From Heterotrichella gracilis (Eukaryota; Sar; Xanthophyceae; Tribonematales; Xanthonemataceae): a DNA stretch of 64,000 nucleotides. The stretch lies in assembly GCA_032358255.1 (NCBI GenBank), contig JAULBX010032367.1, positions 98,548 to 162,547 on the forward strand. Reading direction: 5' to 3'. The notes beneath the pieces are model-generated. The model worked only from the letters and a program-made list of their open reading frames with translations, had not been told where the DNA came from and did no database searches. Numbering within the stretch: the first letter of the stretch is position 1; each line of letters opens with the position of its first letter. Both the position numbers and the translations under genes were made by a program. Below are positions 45,050 through 58,540 of this stretch, piece by piece.

Positions 45050-45345
45050 TACTCGGTGTCTGCATCCCTGGATTGACACTATTCTACCTCCCTGTGGTAG
45101 TGCGCAAAGGGGGACCGGCACATCACAGAAATTGGTCTGTGAAGCACACCAAGTTTTGAGCGACGACGCAGGGTTTGCGGCGAGATGGGACCCCTGTTCT
45201 CCCTTTTCAGCGAAGATGCATGCATGCATTGCAGCACTGCCTCTGATCAGGTGCCCCCTGAGTAATCATTGGTCCCGTTTCAATTGATGATTATTTGGAT
45301 TTTACCCCCTGTTCCCTTTTGACCACTGTTTTCGTTTGACTTGGT
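45050..45345 (+). repeat. Dispersed repeat A, copy 3
   Basis: Lacks the first 40 bases seen in copies 1 and 2 but shares GGTGTCTGCATCCC, GGGGACCGGCACA, gaagcacaccaagtttt, tgcatgcattgcagc, ccctgagtaatcattgg and a TTTACCCC tail. Confidence 0.85.
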
Positions 45346-45713
45346 AAAACAGCTGAGCTTATCACACCTTGGTGGTTGCAAAGGCCCGTGATTCTGGCTT
45401 GCAGGGCCGCTGTGCTTTGTTTCGGAGTGACATCCAGCGCTGTACATCTTGCCAGCAGGTTGCACGACGGCTCGCAACCATGTCTCGTCTCGTCCGAGCC
45501 AGGTGGCCAAGCCCAAAAGCACCTGCGTAACAGGCCGTTGCAGCGCCGTTGTTGCTGTGATTTCTTCTTTCCTGGGCTTTGAAAGCACGTGTTCTGTGGT
45601 AGGGTGGGGGTTAAGGAGACTTTCGCGTGGCGAAGGACCTTGTTGGGCAGGGGTGTGCATCCACTCGCAGTAGTACACACCAGTGGCCAGTTCGGTATCG
45701 TCCGGTGGACACC

Positions 45714-48700
45714 ATGGGGCTGTTTGGCTTCAACTCTGGTGCTAAGGGAACAGCAGACGCTGAGAGGGTGCCTCAGGATGAGAACAACGTGTGCACCACG
45801 CCAGGCCCCAAGTCGGTTGCCAAGAGCCCCAGGAAGCTGCCGTTTGCTCAGCTTGACGCCAACCTCATGACCCCAGAGGTACTGAATAAGCTCAGGATAG
45901 CGTTTACAACTGCTCAACCTTGGCGGGGTGTGTTACTATTCTTGAGTTTGGCGCCACATCTTGTTTAATAGGCTTGCTGTTGCTCCCAATCTTGCATCCA
46001 GCACACCAGCTGTACAAGCAGGCCCCTTGCCATGCTATTGGGTCACATCCCTGTATGTCCTGCAGCCCAAGCGCCTTCACTTTCAAGGAGGACCAGCCAG
46101 GTTGAGCGTGGCTGTTCCAGCACACACTCCCTCCTCCCACCGCCTCCCAGACGAGGAGTGCAATGTAGACACAGAGGCAACCACAGAGGAGCTATCCACA
46201 GTACCTCTGGGTCAAGACGATGCTGTGAAGGTAACACTGTTGCCCATAGCAATAATACCTCTCATAGTGATGTCCAGGTTTGGTGCAAACCATAAGCACT
46301 GTCCTGATCATATCTAAACCCTGCGCACACAGGTGGTGGTGCGCATACGCCCTTTCAACGAGCGGGAACAGCAAAGTCAGCCAGGTATGCCCCTTCGCTC
46401 TCCTGCTCCCACCAGTTATGTGGCTACCTATTGATCGTGGATGGCCAACCGTGCATGTCTTGCAGGGCTCCGGAACTGCCTAGCGCAGGTTGGTGGCAAC
46501 ACTGTTCGCGTGGAGGCGTTCCCAGACAAGCAATACTTCACTTTTGACACTGTCGCTGGGCAAAACTCATCACAGGATTCCATCTTCAGAGGTGTGTGGT
46601 TTGCTTGCTGGGTGGGTGTGCTGCTGCAACTCTGGCTAGGCGTGGCTTACCCATACATGTTCCGCTGCAGCTGCCGGGAAGTCTGTGGTGGAGAACTGCC
46701 TTGCTGGATACAACTCCTGCATCTTTGCCTACGGCCAGACAGGAAGTGGCAAAACTTTTACCATGATGGGTCCCGGCACTGACGGACCTGGGGGGCATCA
46801 TGAGCAGGTGGGGAAGAATGCTTTCAAGCTTTGGCTCCTGTTGCTGACTTTACGCAGAAAACCCATCTGACTAGCGTCCTGTGGTGCAGCGTGGACTGAT
46901 TCCCAGGGTCTTCGAGCACCTCTTCAACAGTATTGCAGAGCAGCAGAGCAAGGTACTTGGCAGTACCTTGTACAGTACCTTTGTGCATACATGTTTGACG
47001 CAGATGATGTGCATTCGTGTGCAACGCATTGGCATTGCAGCGGTGTCACTCGCAATTCTTTGGTCTGCAGGCCAAGGGCAGCATCAAGTATGTATGCAAG
47101 TGCAGCTGCTTGGAGATCTACAATGAGCACGTCACAGACTTGCTCAACCCGTCCTCCAACTCCATGCAAATCAGGGAGGACATCAAGCAGGGCATCTATG
47201 TGGAGGGGTTGACCTTTGAGCAGGTGTTCTCAGGTACAGACCCCAAGCAGCCCTGCCTTTCTGCACAATTTCAGGGATTAGGGTTTCCAGGGTCTCGCTG
47301 GCTGACATCATGGGTGTCCTGCAGTCGATGATGCCCAGCGTCTCATGCAGAAGGGTGTTGCCAACCGCCGGGTTGGTGAGACCAACATGAACCGGGAGTC
47401 CAGCAGGTCTCACTCCGTGTTCACCATTGTGCTGGAGAGCAAATCCACTGATGAGAATGGGCTGACCAACATCCTGCGCTCACGGCTCAATCTGGTGGAC
47501 CTGGCAGGTGGGAAATACGGTTTAAATTTTTTTTTTCTTGGCGAAAGGAGCGAAACCTCAACATATTGTCACATCATAACGCATATTGTCACATTCCATG
47601 GCCATGGGAATTTATAAGTTATTATAACCATGCCATTATTCAAGGTTGGGTGCATGCCTAGGTGATTCCGGCTTGACAGTGCCTGTTTCGATCAGTCGTG
47701 CCATGCGCTGCAGGGAGTGAGCGCGCCAAGAGCTCTGGGGCTCAGGGCGAGCGGCTGAAGGAGGCGTCTGCCATCAACAAGTCCCTGACCACCCTTGGCC
47801 TGGTGATCAAAACCCTGGTGGAGGCGCAGCAGGGCCGGCCAAGGCACATCCCCTACCGCGATTCCAGGCTCACTTTCTTGCTGCAGGTGAGGAGCTCCTT
47901 TCTGGCATTATATCCATGCGTGTGCTACTTCCTGGGATGTGATTGTCATCCCATCATTCTGCATTTACCCTGGTGTTTCTCTCCTGTGCTAGAATACGCT
48001 GACGCGTGGATATTCCGTACAGGACTCGCTGGGTGGCAATGCCAAGACCATCATGGTGGCCAACGTCAGCCCTGCCTCTATGAACCTGGCAGAAACACTG
48101 AGCACCCTGCGCTTTGCACAGAGGGCCAAGTGCATCAAGAACAAGGTGCGCAGTGCGGCTGGCTGACGCACATGGTACCATGCTGACCATGAGGGTAGAG
48201 CATGCTCATTGTGCTGCTCGTGCTGTGCTGCAGGCTGTGGTGAACGAGGACACTGCGGGTGACGCTGCCTTGCTGCGCATTGAGATTCAGCGTCTGAAGG
48301 AGGAGCTGATGGCCTTCAAGGGGCAGGTACGCAGCCTGAAACCTTGCTGCCATGGGTTGCAAACTGTACAGTGAGTGTGTGGGAGATTGACTGCGTGTGA
48401 TTCCCCTGCAGCAGCAGATGGAGGATGGGCCAGCTGCGTCCATGCACATGCCAGCCGCTGCCAAGGAGTGGATGGAGCACACCAGCCAGCATGGCGGCCG
48501 CAACACGCCCATGGTAAGGTGTCAGTCCTTTAGAAACGCTGCTTTTGATGTGCTCGGTGCGTGCACCTCAACCCCTCGCTAATGCAAGGGAGATGTGCGG
48601 TGTGCATGCTCAACTCTTGCAGCTATGCTGCAGGAGTGTGAGATGAGTCCATGCACCTCAACCTGCATACCTCTGTGCTTGCAGGGGCTATATGCTCTGT

Positions 48701-51700
48701 CCGACGTGGCTCAGCATGCATGTATTCCCATGTGTGCAGGGTACCCGCAAGAACCTCATGGCCGCCCTCAAGCGCGAGCAGGTGTACAACAAGCAGCTGC
48801 AGGAGCGGGGACGCCAGCTGGCGGCGCTGCAGGACCTGCTGGTGGACCGCGACAAGGACATCCAGCGCACACGCATGATTGTCAAGTTCAGGGAGCAGAA
48901 CATCGCCAGGCTAGAGGTACACCCACCGCGCACTTGCACAGCTGTGGCGAGTGGGTGAATAGCTATAGCTATAAGACTGGAGTGGCTTGTCCCTTGTGTA
49001 GGGTTTGGAGTTCTATATATTATTAAACCCTCTTGTGCATTTGGCATGTGCGCCGGGGGCAGAGTCGAATGTTGATGTGCTGTGTGCACTTCTACAGGCA
49101 CGCCTCAAGAATGGCAACACCACAGCCAGCAGGGATGCCGAGGTGGAGGACCTCAAGGGGGAGATCGCAACGCTGCAAGACAAGCTGGAGAACCATCCAG
49201 AGGTCAAGCGCTTTGCAGGTACTATGAGCGCCACACCCTGAGTGGGAACGATCCACCAATCCATGTTTCAGTCAGTCACATGCATCATGTACAACAGCCA
49301 GATTGGCAGTCAGCCTTGAACATGCAGCGCCAAGCATTCCTCGCACAGATTTACTGCAACCAATGCGGCCATCCAATGGTGTCTGCTTGCATTACCCATT
49401 ACCAGGTGCCATTCACCCTCTGACCCTTTCCCCGTGGCTGCAGTGGACAACATGCACCTGAAGCAGGAGCTTGAGCACCTGCAGTCCATGACCGACCAGG
49501 ACCACACGCAGCAGATGGAGGAGGAGATAGCCAGCCTGCGGGTGCAGGTCAGCGACCTGGTGGATGAGCTGCAGCATGCGCAGGTACGCACCCACACACC
49601 CGCTGTCCTTGCCCCACAATTATCAGGTGGTATGGTTACTCAATTAAGCACATGCAGTTTGCCAGGCGGTCTTGCACAGCTACCGCCACCCAACTCTGTC
49701 TTGTTGGGGAGTGACAGAATGCAGTTCTAGGATTTATGAGGAACATACCATCCCACCAAGTCCATGGCAGGGTGTAGCGCCTACCTTTAAGGACCTGTGT
49801 CAGGGTGCACTGAGCCATTTGCTTTGGTGTGCAGCAAGGGCAGAAGGACCTGGCTGCCACTGTGGAGGAGGCGGTGATGCAGAGCACCAAGAAGCTGGAC
49901 AGCGTGTTCATGGACGCAACGCGGGCCAGGCAGTATCAGTCAGAGATGGAGGAGAGGGTACGTGCATGGACTGCAGCATGCATGCATTTATGAAGGGTCC
50001 GTGGCAATTTTACGGCGTCCACGCAAGTAAATGCACAACCATCTATCACCACATGCATAAATTGAAGCAGTATACGCGTGGGTTCATATGCAAGGCATGC
50101 ATAAGGCGCTGGAATCTTGTGCTGATGCATGTGTGGCCTTGTTTTATGCAGACCATCCAGATGCGGCAGCTTGAGGCCCTCCTGCAGGAGGAGTCCTCCC
50201 GTGCCCTGGCCGCCAGCGCGCGCAGCAGCCAGCTGGAGTCACAGGTGTCGGACCTGCAGTCAAAGCTGGTGGAGCTGCAGAGGTAGGAACACGCACCAAG
50301 CATGGTTGTGCAAAATTGGGTCATGCTCATGTAACAGGTGTTGCAACAATGTAGTGAGTAGACAAACAACTGCACATGTGTATGATAACTTCCCTTGTAG
50401 TTTTGTAGAGTAATAAATTCAACCTAGAAATTTTGTACGTACAATGTTAATATGTACGTACAAAATTAAAAACACATATGTCACAGAGTAATATATTTGG
50501 TTATTTTGCTTACGACGTGAACATGTACGCAAAGCAGCAGCTGGCTGCCGGTTGAACACCATGTTGTTGTGGTGGCGTGCAGTGACCAGCAGAGCGTGAA
50601 GCTGCAGCTGACTCCCATGCGCCAGAAGGCTGAGCGTATTATGGACATGGAGGCCGCCATGGAGGACGCGGAGCAGCGCGCGCAGGCCGTGCAGAGCCAG
50701 CTGGACGCACTCAAGGGGGAGCACACACAGGTGGGGTGTGCGGGGAGAAAGGGAATTTGCTCCGTCACAGTGTCCTGGCTGGGCGTTTGATCCCCGCCAT
50801 GCTGGCTTTGATGAGGCATTGGGGGTATGTGCATCCATGTCACCTATGGCTGGGGCAAGGACCATTTCTAAATCAGAGCTGTGAAACATGATAGTCGCCG
50901 TTTCCGCTGGCATGTAGAATGACCATGGTGTCACGTGGTGTGTGCAGGAAACTGACGAGATGGATCAGTTCCGTGGCACCATCTCCCAGCTTGAGGCCCA
51001 GGTGCAGGTGCTCCAGCGCGAGCTGCAGCGCGAGCAGTCCAAGGTTGATGAGGAGCAGGCCAAGCTGGACCCAGAGCTGGAGGAGCTGCGCAGGGAGGTG
51101 GAGGAGGCGCTAGAGGCAGCGGAGAGGCACAGGTGGGGTGGGGCAGGGTGGAGGGCAGCACTGGGGTTGCGCATCGCTGATTATTTTAAATGTCATGTAT
51201 GTAGATATCTGATGTGACTATGTGAAAACCCAGTAACACGAAGCATTTAATCAAAGAGATACGCAAGGGTTTTCTGCCATTAATTACATGTGAGTCTGAT
51301 ATTTGAATGTTCTGGAGGGAAAGACTACCTGCACGATGGGGGCTGCACCAGGCTTGGGTATCAATCCACTGCTGGGCCAGCTAAATGGAGCCAGAGCACA
51401 AACCCAATCTCTATCCATCTGTGCAGGTCCCAGAAAGACTCCCTGGAGGTGGAGATCTCCGCGATGCACGAGAAGCTGTTTGCTGCCGAGAACGCGCTTG
51501 AGGAGCGCGAGAACGACTACCTTGCGTCCCGCACCCAGGCCGCTGAGCACCTGGCCATCGCCAGCAAGCAGAAGGAGGACCTGGTGGCCAGGCTGGCGGA
51601 GCAGCAGCGGCGGGCAGACAGCCTGTGTGCACAGGTGGCGCAGCTGCAGCAGGAGGTGGAGGCAAATGTGGCGCTCAAGGTGAGGGATGCAGGGGCCTGT

Positions 51701-54700
51701 CTTGTGCATGAACACTTGGCACTGTCCAAGCCTGGTAATGTTGTTGTCATATGCATTTTGGCAGGCTGGTTAGTAGTCAGCCTTGCACAAGCGGTGCCAT
51801 TTGGGCTCAATTCTGACGCAGTTTTCTTAACATTTTGATTTTAGGTTTCTATTTTTTCATTACTTTCCATGCTAGTGTTTCAATAAGTATTAAAAAACAT
51901 TCCTGTCTGAATTAAAATGTAAATGTATGTTAATTATGTTGTGTGCAACCTGCAGGCTGACTTGGAGGCAAACCAGGCTCAGCTGGCTGACGCCGAAGCC
52001 CGCCTCGAGTCTGCAAATGAGCGCCTCACCAAGCTGCAGGCCATGGTCCAGGAGCACAGCACGCTTGCGGAGCAGCTCCAGCAGCACATCAATGCCCAGG
52101 AGGAGCAGCACATGGCCCACAAGGCGCAGGCAGAGGCCCAACTGGCCGACGCAGCTGCACTGTACGAGCAGCGGATTGCCAAGCTGCAGGCCACTGCCTC
52201 CGCCATGCAGACAGGCCACGGGCAGCAGCTGGCGGAGCTCCAGCAGGAGCATGCATCAGCGCACATTGCCTTCATGCAGCAGCTGCAGGCGGCTCGTGAC
52301 CAGGTGGCCAGCCAGGCAGAGGAGTATGAGGTCGCCACCGCGGCTGCAAGCGCCCAGCATGTTGGTGCTGTTGCAGAGCTGCAGGGCCAGCTGGCAGGCC
52401 TCCAGCAGCAGCTGGTCGGTGCTCGGGAGCAAGGTGCTGCACTCACCGAGGAGCACCAACGCACCATCCATGGCCTGGAAGCTCAGCTCGAGGAGGCAGC
52501 AACCAGCCTGCAAGCCACATTTGCCCAGCATGACCAGGCTGTGGCGGAGATGCAGGCGATGCATGCAGCCGCGCTGGCCAGCCTGGAGCAGCGGCTGGAG
52601 GGGGCGCAGCAGGAGGTGCGGGACGCCGTGGCGGCACATGAGGCGGAGGTTGCCCGCATGGCTGCTGAGTACGCTGCAGCGGTGGCTGCCCTGCGGGATG
52701 AGGTGGCCAGTCAGCACACAGCCATGGATCAGCTGGTGGCCCAGCATGCCGCCGATGTGGCGTCCAGGCAGGAGGCGCACGGCGATGCATTTGCCACGCT
52801 ACAGGAGGCCATGGACGGCGCATCAGCAGCGCATGCTGAGCAGCTGGCATCCCTCCAGCAGGAGCATGCGTGCACGCTTGCTGGCCTGCAGGAGCAGCAT
52901 GCTGAGGCCCTGGCGGCTAAGGAGGAAGAGCAAGAAGAGGCCCTGGCAGCTAAGGAGGAAGAGCTTGCTGAGGTGTGCGCCTGTCACGCTACTGCGGTGA
53001 AGCAGCTGCATCAGAAGGTGGAGTACGCTGAGAAGATGCTGCAGGAGGAGCAGGATGAGATGGAGGCGGAGATGGAGCGCACCGGGCTGGAGCAGCAGCA
53101 GCAGGTGGGCAGTGGTTATAAAATGTTACAGTATTGTTATCACAAAACTAGATTGGGAATGTCAGCCTTTTTGTTTTGCCACCTTTGTTATTTGGCCTTT
53201 TCCATACTATACTGTAAAAATCCTTGAGATGGTAGAGAAAAGTGCATTGTGCTATGACATTTTGGCTAATTTACATAAACAGTTGAGAAATCGTGTATCC
53301 ATTGCAGGTGGAGGCGCTGGAGGGCGACCTGGCCGCTGCAAAGGAGCACACCCAGGCGCTGCAGCATGCTATCGAGGAGGTGACCGCTGCGCTTGGTGCC
53401 AAGGAGGGGGAAGCTGATGAGCTGGCGCAGCAGCTGGCGGCGCACCAAGCCCAGCTCAACGAGGCGGCCACCAGCCTGGGTGCAGAGCAGGCAGCCAAAG
53501 CGCAGTTGGAGCTTGGTTTTCAAGAGGCGGAAGCCACACATGCTGATGCGGTGGCCCAGCTGGAGCAGCAGCTGGCAGAGGCTGGAGCGGTGCTGGATGC
53601 CAGCATGCGCACCATCGCTGAGCACGAGCTTGCGTTGGCTGCTGCGGGCGAGGAAGCGGTGCGCTTGGCGGCGCAGGTGGTTGAGGGTGAGGAGGCATGT
53701 GCAGCTTTGGAGGCCAGCATGGAGGCGCAGGCGGTGCAGCATGTAGCCCAGTTGGCTGGCGTCCAGGAGCAGCATGCGCAGGAGCTTGCTGCCCTCGGTG
53801 ACCAGCTGTCAGCCCTCAAGGCGCAGCATGCAGAGCAGGCAAAGGCTATGCAGGCGCGGCACGGCACTGAGTTGGTGGAGGCTCAGGAGCGGCATGCAGA
53901 GCTGGTGGCGGCTATGCAGGAGCAGCACGCCACAGAGTTGCGCAAGGCGCAGGAGGCTATGCAGGCGCGGCATGCCAGTGAGTTGGTGGATGCACAGGAG
54001 CGGCATGCAGAGCAGGTGGCTGCGGCTGAGGCGCATCTGCTGGCCACTAGGCATCAGCACGCTGAGCAGCTGGCAGCCATGCAGGAGCAGCATGCCAATG
54101 CACTGGCGGAGGCCGAGGGGCGCTTGGCTGAGGCCAGTGCACTGCATGTTGATGCACTGGCGGACGCCAAGTGGCGACTGGCGGAGGCAGGCACCCAGCA
54201 CGCTGCAGAGCTGGCGGACACTGGGGCAAAGCATGCACAGGCGGTGACTCGTCTGGAGTTGCAGCTCGTAGCTGCACAGGAGCAGCATGCCCGGGAGGCG
54301 GCTGAATTGCAATCGCAGCTAGAGGCAGCGCAGGAGCAGCATGCACAGGCGGTGGCTGGTCTCCGTTCCCAGCTGGCGGCAGCACAGGAGCAGCATGTGC
54401 AGGAGGCGGCTGAGTTGCAATCGCAGCTAGAGGCAGCGCGGGAGCAGCATGCTAAGGATGCAGCTGAGTTGCAGTCCCAGCTAGAGGCAGCACAGGAACA
54501 GCATGCACAGGAGGCGGCTGAATTGCAAGCGCAGCTAGACGCAGCGCAGGAGCAGCATGCACAGGCGGCGGCTGAATTGCAGTCACAGCTCCAGGCAGCA
54601 CAGGAGGAGCATGCACAGGAAACGGCTGAATTGCAAGCGCAGCTAGAGGCAGCGCAGGAGCAGCATGCCCTGCAAGTGGATCAGCTCGAGCAGCAGCTTG

Positions 54701-56653
54701 CGGGCGCCCTCGCAGCGCATGCCACTCAGGTCGCACAGCTTGAGGCCCAAGTGGAGGAAGTGGATGGGCAGCTGACCCTTGCCGAGGAGCAGCTGGAGCA
54801 GGCGGGGTTGCGCGCTGCGGAGGTGCAGGTGCAGCACGAGGCGGCCATGGGTGCGTGTGTGGAGCGGTTCCAGCTGTCCATGGAGCAGCTGCAAGACAAC
54901 CTGCACCAGACTGAGATGGGGCTGCGGGAGGAGCTGAGCGCTGCGCATGACGCCGCGGCGGAGGGCGCTGCAAGGTGAGCAGCACAAGTAGTATAAACTC
55001 TTCTGATTTGTCTAATCTTTTATTATGGAAACTGTCAACATTTATATAATTGGTGTTGAATTGAAATGAGATGTTGTTCAATTGACCTGCCATTCTGACA
55101 AATTGCATGAAGTGCATAGCCATGGATAGCGGTGGCATTGGATCAAGCAAAGTCATCTTGATTGAGTAAGGTGTTAGTTCTACAGTTGTCAAGATATGAG
55201 GTCGTGCAGGGCGCAAGAGTTGCAGACCGCGCTGGAGCAGGCGCAGGCCGCTGCTGGCGAGCTTGAGGCCATGCTGGCTGCCAGGGATGACCAGGAGCAG
55301 CTGCTAATGTAAGTGCATGGACTTTGGGAAAGCTGGATATTGTTTGCTGCAATGTTGACGCTATTATCTCCTGGAATGCATATCAATTCAACAAAGCACT
55401 GGGCTTATGTTGTATCATAGTGGTTAAAATATGCAGGTATCCAATTGAGAAATGTTCAACATTTGCAGGGAGGCCTCCACCCGTGCTGCTGAGCTGGAGT
55501 CCCAGCTGGGCGAGGCGCAAGCTGCCCGCCTGGACGAGGCCGGTGCTGCCCACCAGCAGGTGAAGGAGGCGCGGCAGGCGGCGCTGGACGCCAGGCGCAA
55601 GGCGGCGGCGCTGGAGAGCGCCATGCAGCGGCTGCGCAGCGAGCACGAGCAGGTGTCCAGCGCGTACCGCCAGGCGCAGAGGGAGCTGGCTGAGCTGCAT
55701 GACACACAGGAGCGGCTACAGCAGGCGGAGCACGTCATGGAGGCGGCTGAGGCAGCCAGGTGCGGAATAAATACATCAATAGAATGTCAAGGTGTATCAA
55801 TGTCATTAGGGTTTTTGGTTGTGTAGTTGGCTGAACCACTTGCAAGGTTGTCCTTGGTGGCCCTCAAAATGTGCTTTCTGGGACCTGTGTGCTCCACCAT
55901 TCAAACAGTGACCCGAGGAGCCCCAATATAGGCATTGCCAAATTCTTTCATGAACTCCTTCCCCCTTGCCCTCCAGGTCCCAGCTGTGCGCCCAGCTGGA
56001 CCAGTCGCTGGAGCTGCTGCAGGAGGCTGAGCAGAACCGCGAGGAGGGCGAGGCGGACAGGGCCAAGCTGCGCCTGCGCCTGGTGGAGACGCAGGAGCGG
56101 CTGCAGGAGGTGGAGCAGCGTAATGCAGAGCTGGCAGGTGAGTGGTGATGGAGCCACTGCATGCGGGGGTGCGGCAAGCAAGAGGGGGTGAAAGCGTTGT
56201 GAAAGGCAGTTGTGGGATGCATCACATTGGCTGCAAATGTGGATGAACGCCTAGGTTACATGGTGCATGCTATGGTAATGCATGTCACAATCCATATCAG
56301 CACGCAGGAAGTGAGTATTCGCTGCATGCATTCCATCAATACTGCCAGATTCGCAGAACCCTTGCTCAGCTTGCGCCAATCAGGATCAGGACGGTATGCA
56401 TGCTCTCCATGTCGCACGCCAATCTGCTGTTCAAAATTCAATAATTTTAATAATCATGCATGCCTCTCCATATGTTGCAGGTCACGCCAACCTGCAGCAG
56501 AAGATCCACATGCACCAAAAGATCAAGGAGGAGAACAACGTGCTCAAGGAGAACCTGCAGCGCACGCAGGACGAGTTTGTCAAGCTCAAGGCGCGGTACC
56601 ATAAGGCCGTCACGGACATGGCCAGGCTCAGGGGCAAGGCACAGGACCAGTAG
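45714..56653 (+). CDS. KIN-12 / KIF15-type kinesin
   Basis: A plus-end-type motor with a giant coiled coil, resembling plant phragmoplast-orienting and phragmoplast-associated KIN-12. The 26-exon model totals 6,363 bases (2,120 residues) with every phase closing; exon starts include 45714, 46066, 46333, 46466, 46671, 46890, 47071, 47325, 47714, 48023, 48234, 48412, 48740, 49098, 49444, 49835, 50152, 50583, 50948, 51427, 51956, 53308, 55210, 55469, 55977 and 56481. The motor shows [13 protein letters not shown]-loop [23 protein letters not shown]-like [11 protein letters not shown], switch [12 protein letters not shown], switch [27 protein letters not shown] and neck [16 protein letters not shown]-12 features beyond the motor are [10 protein letters not shown] and a C-terminal [15 protein letters not shown] helix. 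Two very large exons (1,149 and 1,667 bases) encode Ala/Gln/Glu-rich coiled coil including an 18-residue tandem repeat. Confidence 0.95.
54271..54702 (+). repeat. 54-base coding tandem repeat (18-residue helical unit)
   Basis: Eight consecutive units of consensus [18 protein letters not shown] within the kinesin rod. The unit length is exactly 54 bases and the frame is kept; units differ by a few substitutions. Confidence 0.95.
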
Positions 56654-57469
56654 CTTCACGCATTTGAGAAAGGCCTTGGTGTAGCCAGGCTGTTGTACGG
56701 TTAGTAGGGGCGCTGCCACAAGGCTATGGCCAGGCCGGGGGGCAAGCCACAGGGCCAGCAGAATGCCTAGCCTTGATGTAGCAGGGCGGAGCGCTGCGTA
56801 AAATCAGCGGCGCTAATTTAGCGCATGCGGTCGTGATCCAGACTGGGTGTAGTTGTTGCAAGTTGGCAGCTGCTGCATGCCAATGACAAGCTGCCACACC
56901 TTTCGTGATGAATTTTATGTGGTAACAGTTGTTGTTTTGGTGTTTCACATCATGATGTTGCAAGGCGCTGCCAGGCTGCAGCAGTTGTCCTCGATGAGGT
57001 GACGATGTACAGCAGCTACAGCTGCCATGGTCAACTTTGGGGGTAGATCTTCGTTGTATGAACAAAATTTTACAAGCAGTAGTTGTAGCACAAAACAAGC
57101 CAAAGCAGCCCTTTCCTGAAGGAGATTTGCAAAGCTTGCAACCTCAACCCTTGTCCTAGCCTACGGTATGGTACAACGTCTAACACTTTCCAGCAGTGCA
57201 GTCAGTTCTTGTTGTGTGACATGTCAAGCCACAAGCAATACACATACGTGCATCTCGAGTGTGTGCACTGCTTGCTATCAGTCAGTAGCTATCCTATCAG
57301 TCAGGTCAATACACTGGCTCCAGTTCCCTTGCATACATGTACACGCATCTCACTGTAGCTGTAAGGTCAATCGCAGACCCCAGCGAGCTTGGTGGCTGTC
57401 CCTGTGAGCTGTCTTACAGCCAGACACACGTACCCCCACTCCCCAGGAGGTCCTCCATTTCCACCACCC
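56654..57469. other. Convergent 3' intergenic region
   Basis: Separates the kinesin stop from the E2 stop on the other strand. I see only UTR-like sequence. Confidence 0.5.
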
Positions 57470-58540
57470 TCACTGCTCCTCCTCTTCCTCGTCGCTGCTT
57501 GACAGGAACCCATCGCTATCTGAGCCTTTGCTCACGTCATCGTCCTCGTTTTGCGCCCCACCATGGTCCAACTGGCCAATGTGCTCAGGTTTGGCATAGC
57601 GGTTCACATACTCTGCGCCCAGACAAGGTAGACGTCAGCTACACCCCAGCCAAACTGCAACAAGCAATAACAGCCTGCAACTGCACGTGGCTAACGAACT
57701 TGGACAGGCAGTGCCCATTTCTTTACCTGCAACCTTGGCCTTGTATGTTTCTGGCTCCCTCATGAGCAGAGCTGCTGCCTCGCCGTTGAGCGGGTCTGTA
57801 GGGTTTGGGTACAGCAGCAGCTGAGGCAGAAACGTCTCAAACACGTTCAGGAGGTCTGCAAGTACACAGCACCCCTTGTCAAGCACCTGTACAGCACTAC
57901 TGGCAGACTGCCTGTTCAGCTGGGCTCTAAAATACAGCGGGCTGGGCAGCAACGTACCAAACATTGGACTCCAGGTCTGGTTGATGACGTCCAGGCATAC
58001 AGAGCCAGAGCTGCAGAGGAGTGGCAAGCGTGTGAGCACCTCCTAGCAATTGCTACCACAAGGACAAGCAGGGTGACAAGGGGACAAGCCACGTACATTT
58101 CGTCCACATTCGGATGGTAGACCTTGTTGACAAACCCAATGGACGGGGACTTGTAGGGATATGCTTCTTGGAGTTCGACGCGGACCTTCCAGATCCCTCC
58201 TTCATATGGACCTGTGCCAAGGGGCCCAAGTTAAGGGGGGGGACTGGACAGCGTTTGGCACATTGAATGCTGGCCTTGTGGCAAGGAAGCGAGAGCAACA
58301 CAGCGATACTCACTGTCTGCTGGGCCCTTGAACATGACGTGGAACTCGTTGATGTTGTCGTCGATAAGCTCTACGTCCCAGTCACTCATCATCCTGGTGT
58401 ACAGAACCAGCCTCAGGATAAGAAGTCCACACGAGGACCCATTCCACGCATGCCACCATTCCACATTTGCAATGGCTTGCGACAAACACTTACAGTTTCA
58501 TGACGTCCATCTCCCTTCGTTTGTTCGGCGAGGCCGACAT
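57470..58540 (-). CDS. UBE2H-type ubiquitin-conjugating enzyme E2
   Basis: The 188-residue model has exons 58540-58494, 58393-58314, 58211-58097, 58010-57958, 57855-57727 and 57612-57470; all phases close. It follows the UBE2H (plant UBC4/5/6, yeast Ubc8) pattern: [54 protein letters not shown], the catalytic Cys in [33 protein letters not shown] and an acidic C-terminal tail (SSSDEEEEQ) as in human UBE2H. It accepts ubiquitin from E1 and acts with RING or CTLH-type E3 ligases. It diverges from the next gene. Confidence 0.95.

Larger units (their letters stand above)
44190..45713. promoter_or_regulatory. Kinesin upstream region with two repeat-A copies
   Basis: 1.5 kb before the kinesin start codon. 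It contains two direct copies of repeat A and otherwise no coding signal. Confidence 0.5.

Noticed and set aside
47987-48022. Alternative kinesin acceptor giving an extra [10 protein letters not shown] before DSLGG
   Set aside because: Both acceptors are in frame, but kinesin motors read SRLTFLLQ directly into DSLGGN, so the acceptor at 48022 was chosen.
52256-54312. Long minus-strand and alternate-frame open frames across the kinesin rod
   Set aside because: GC-rich repetitive coding sequence keeps several frames open; they are Leu/Cys-rich or Pro/Ala-rich artefacts of the true frame.
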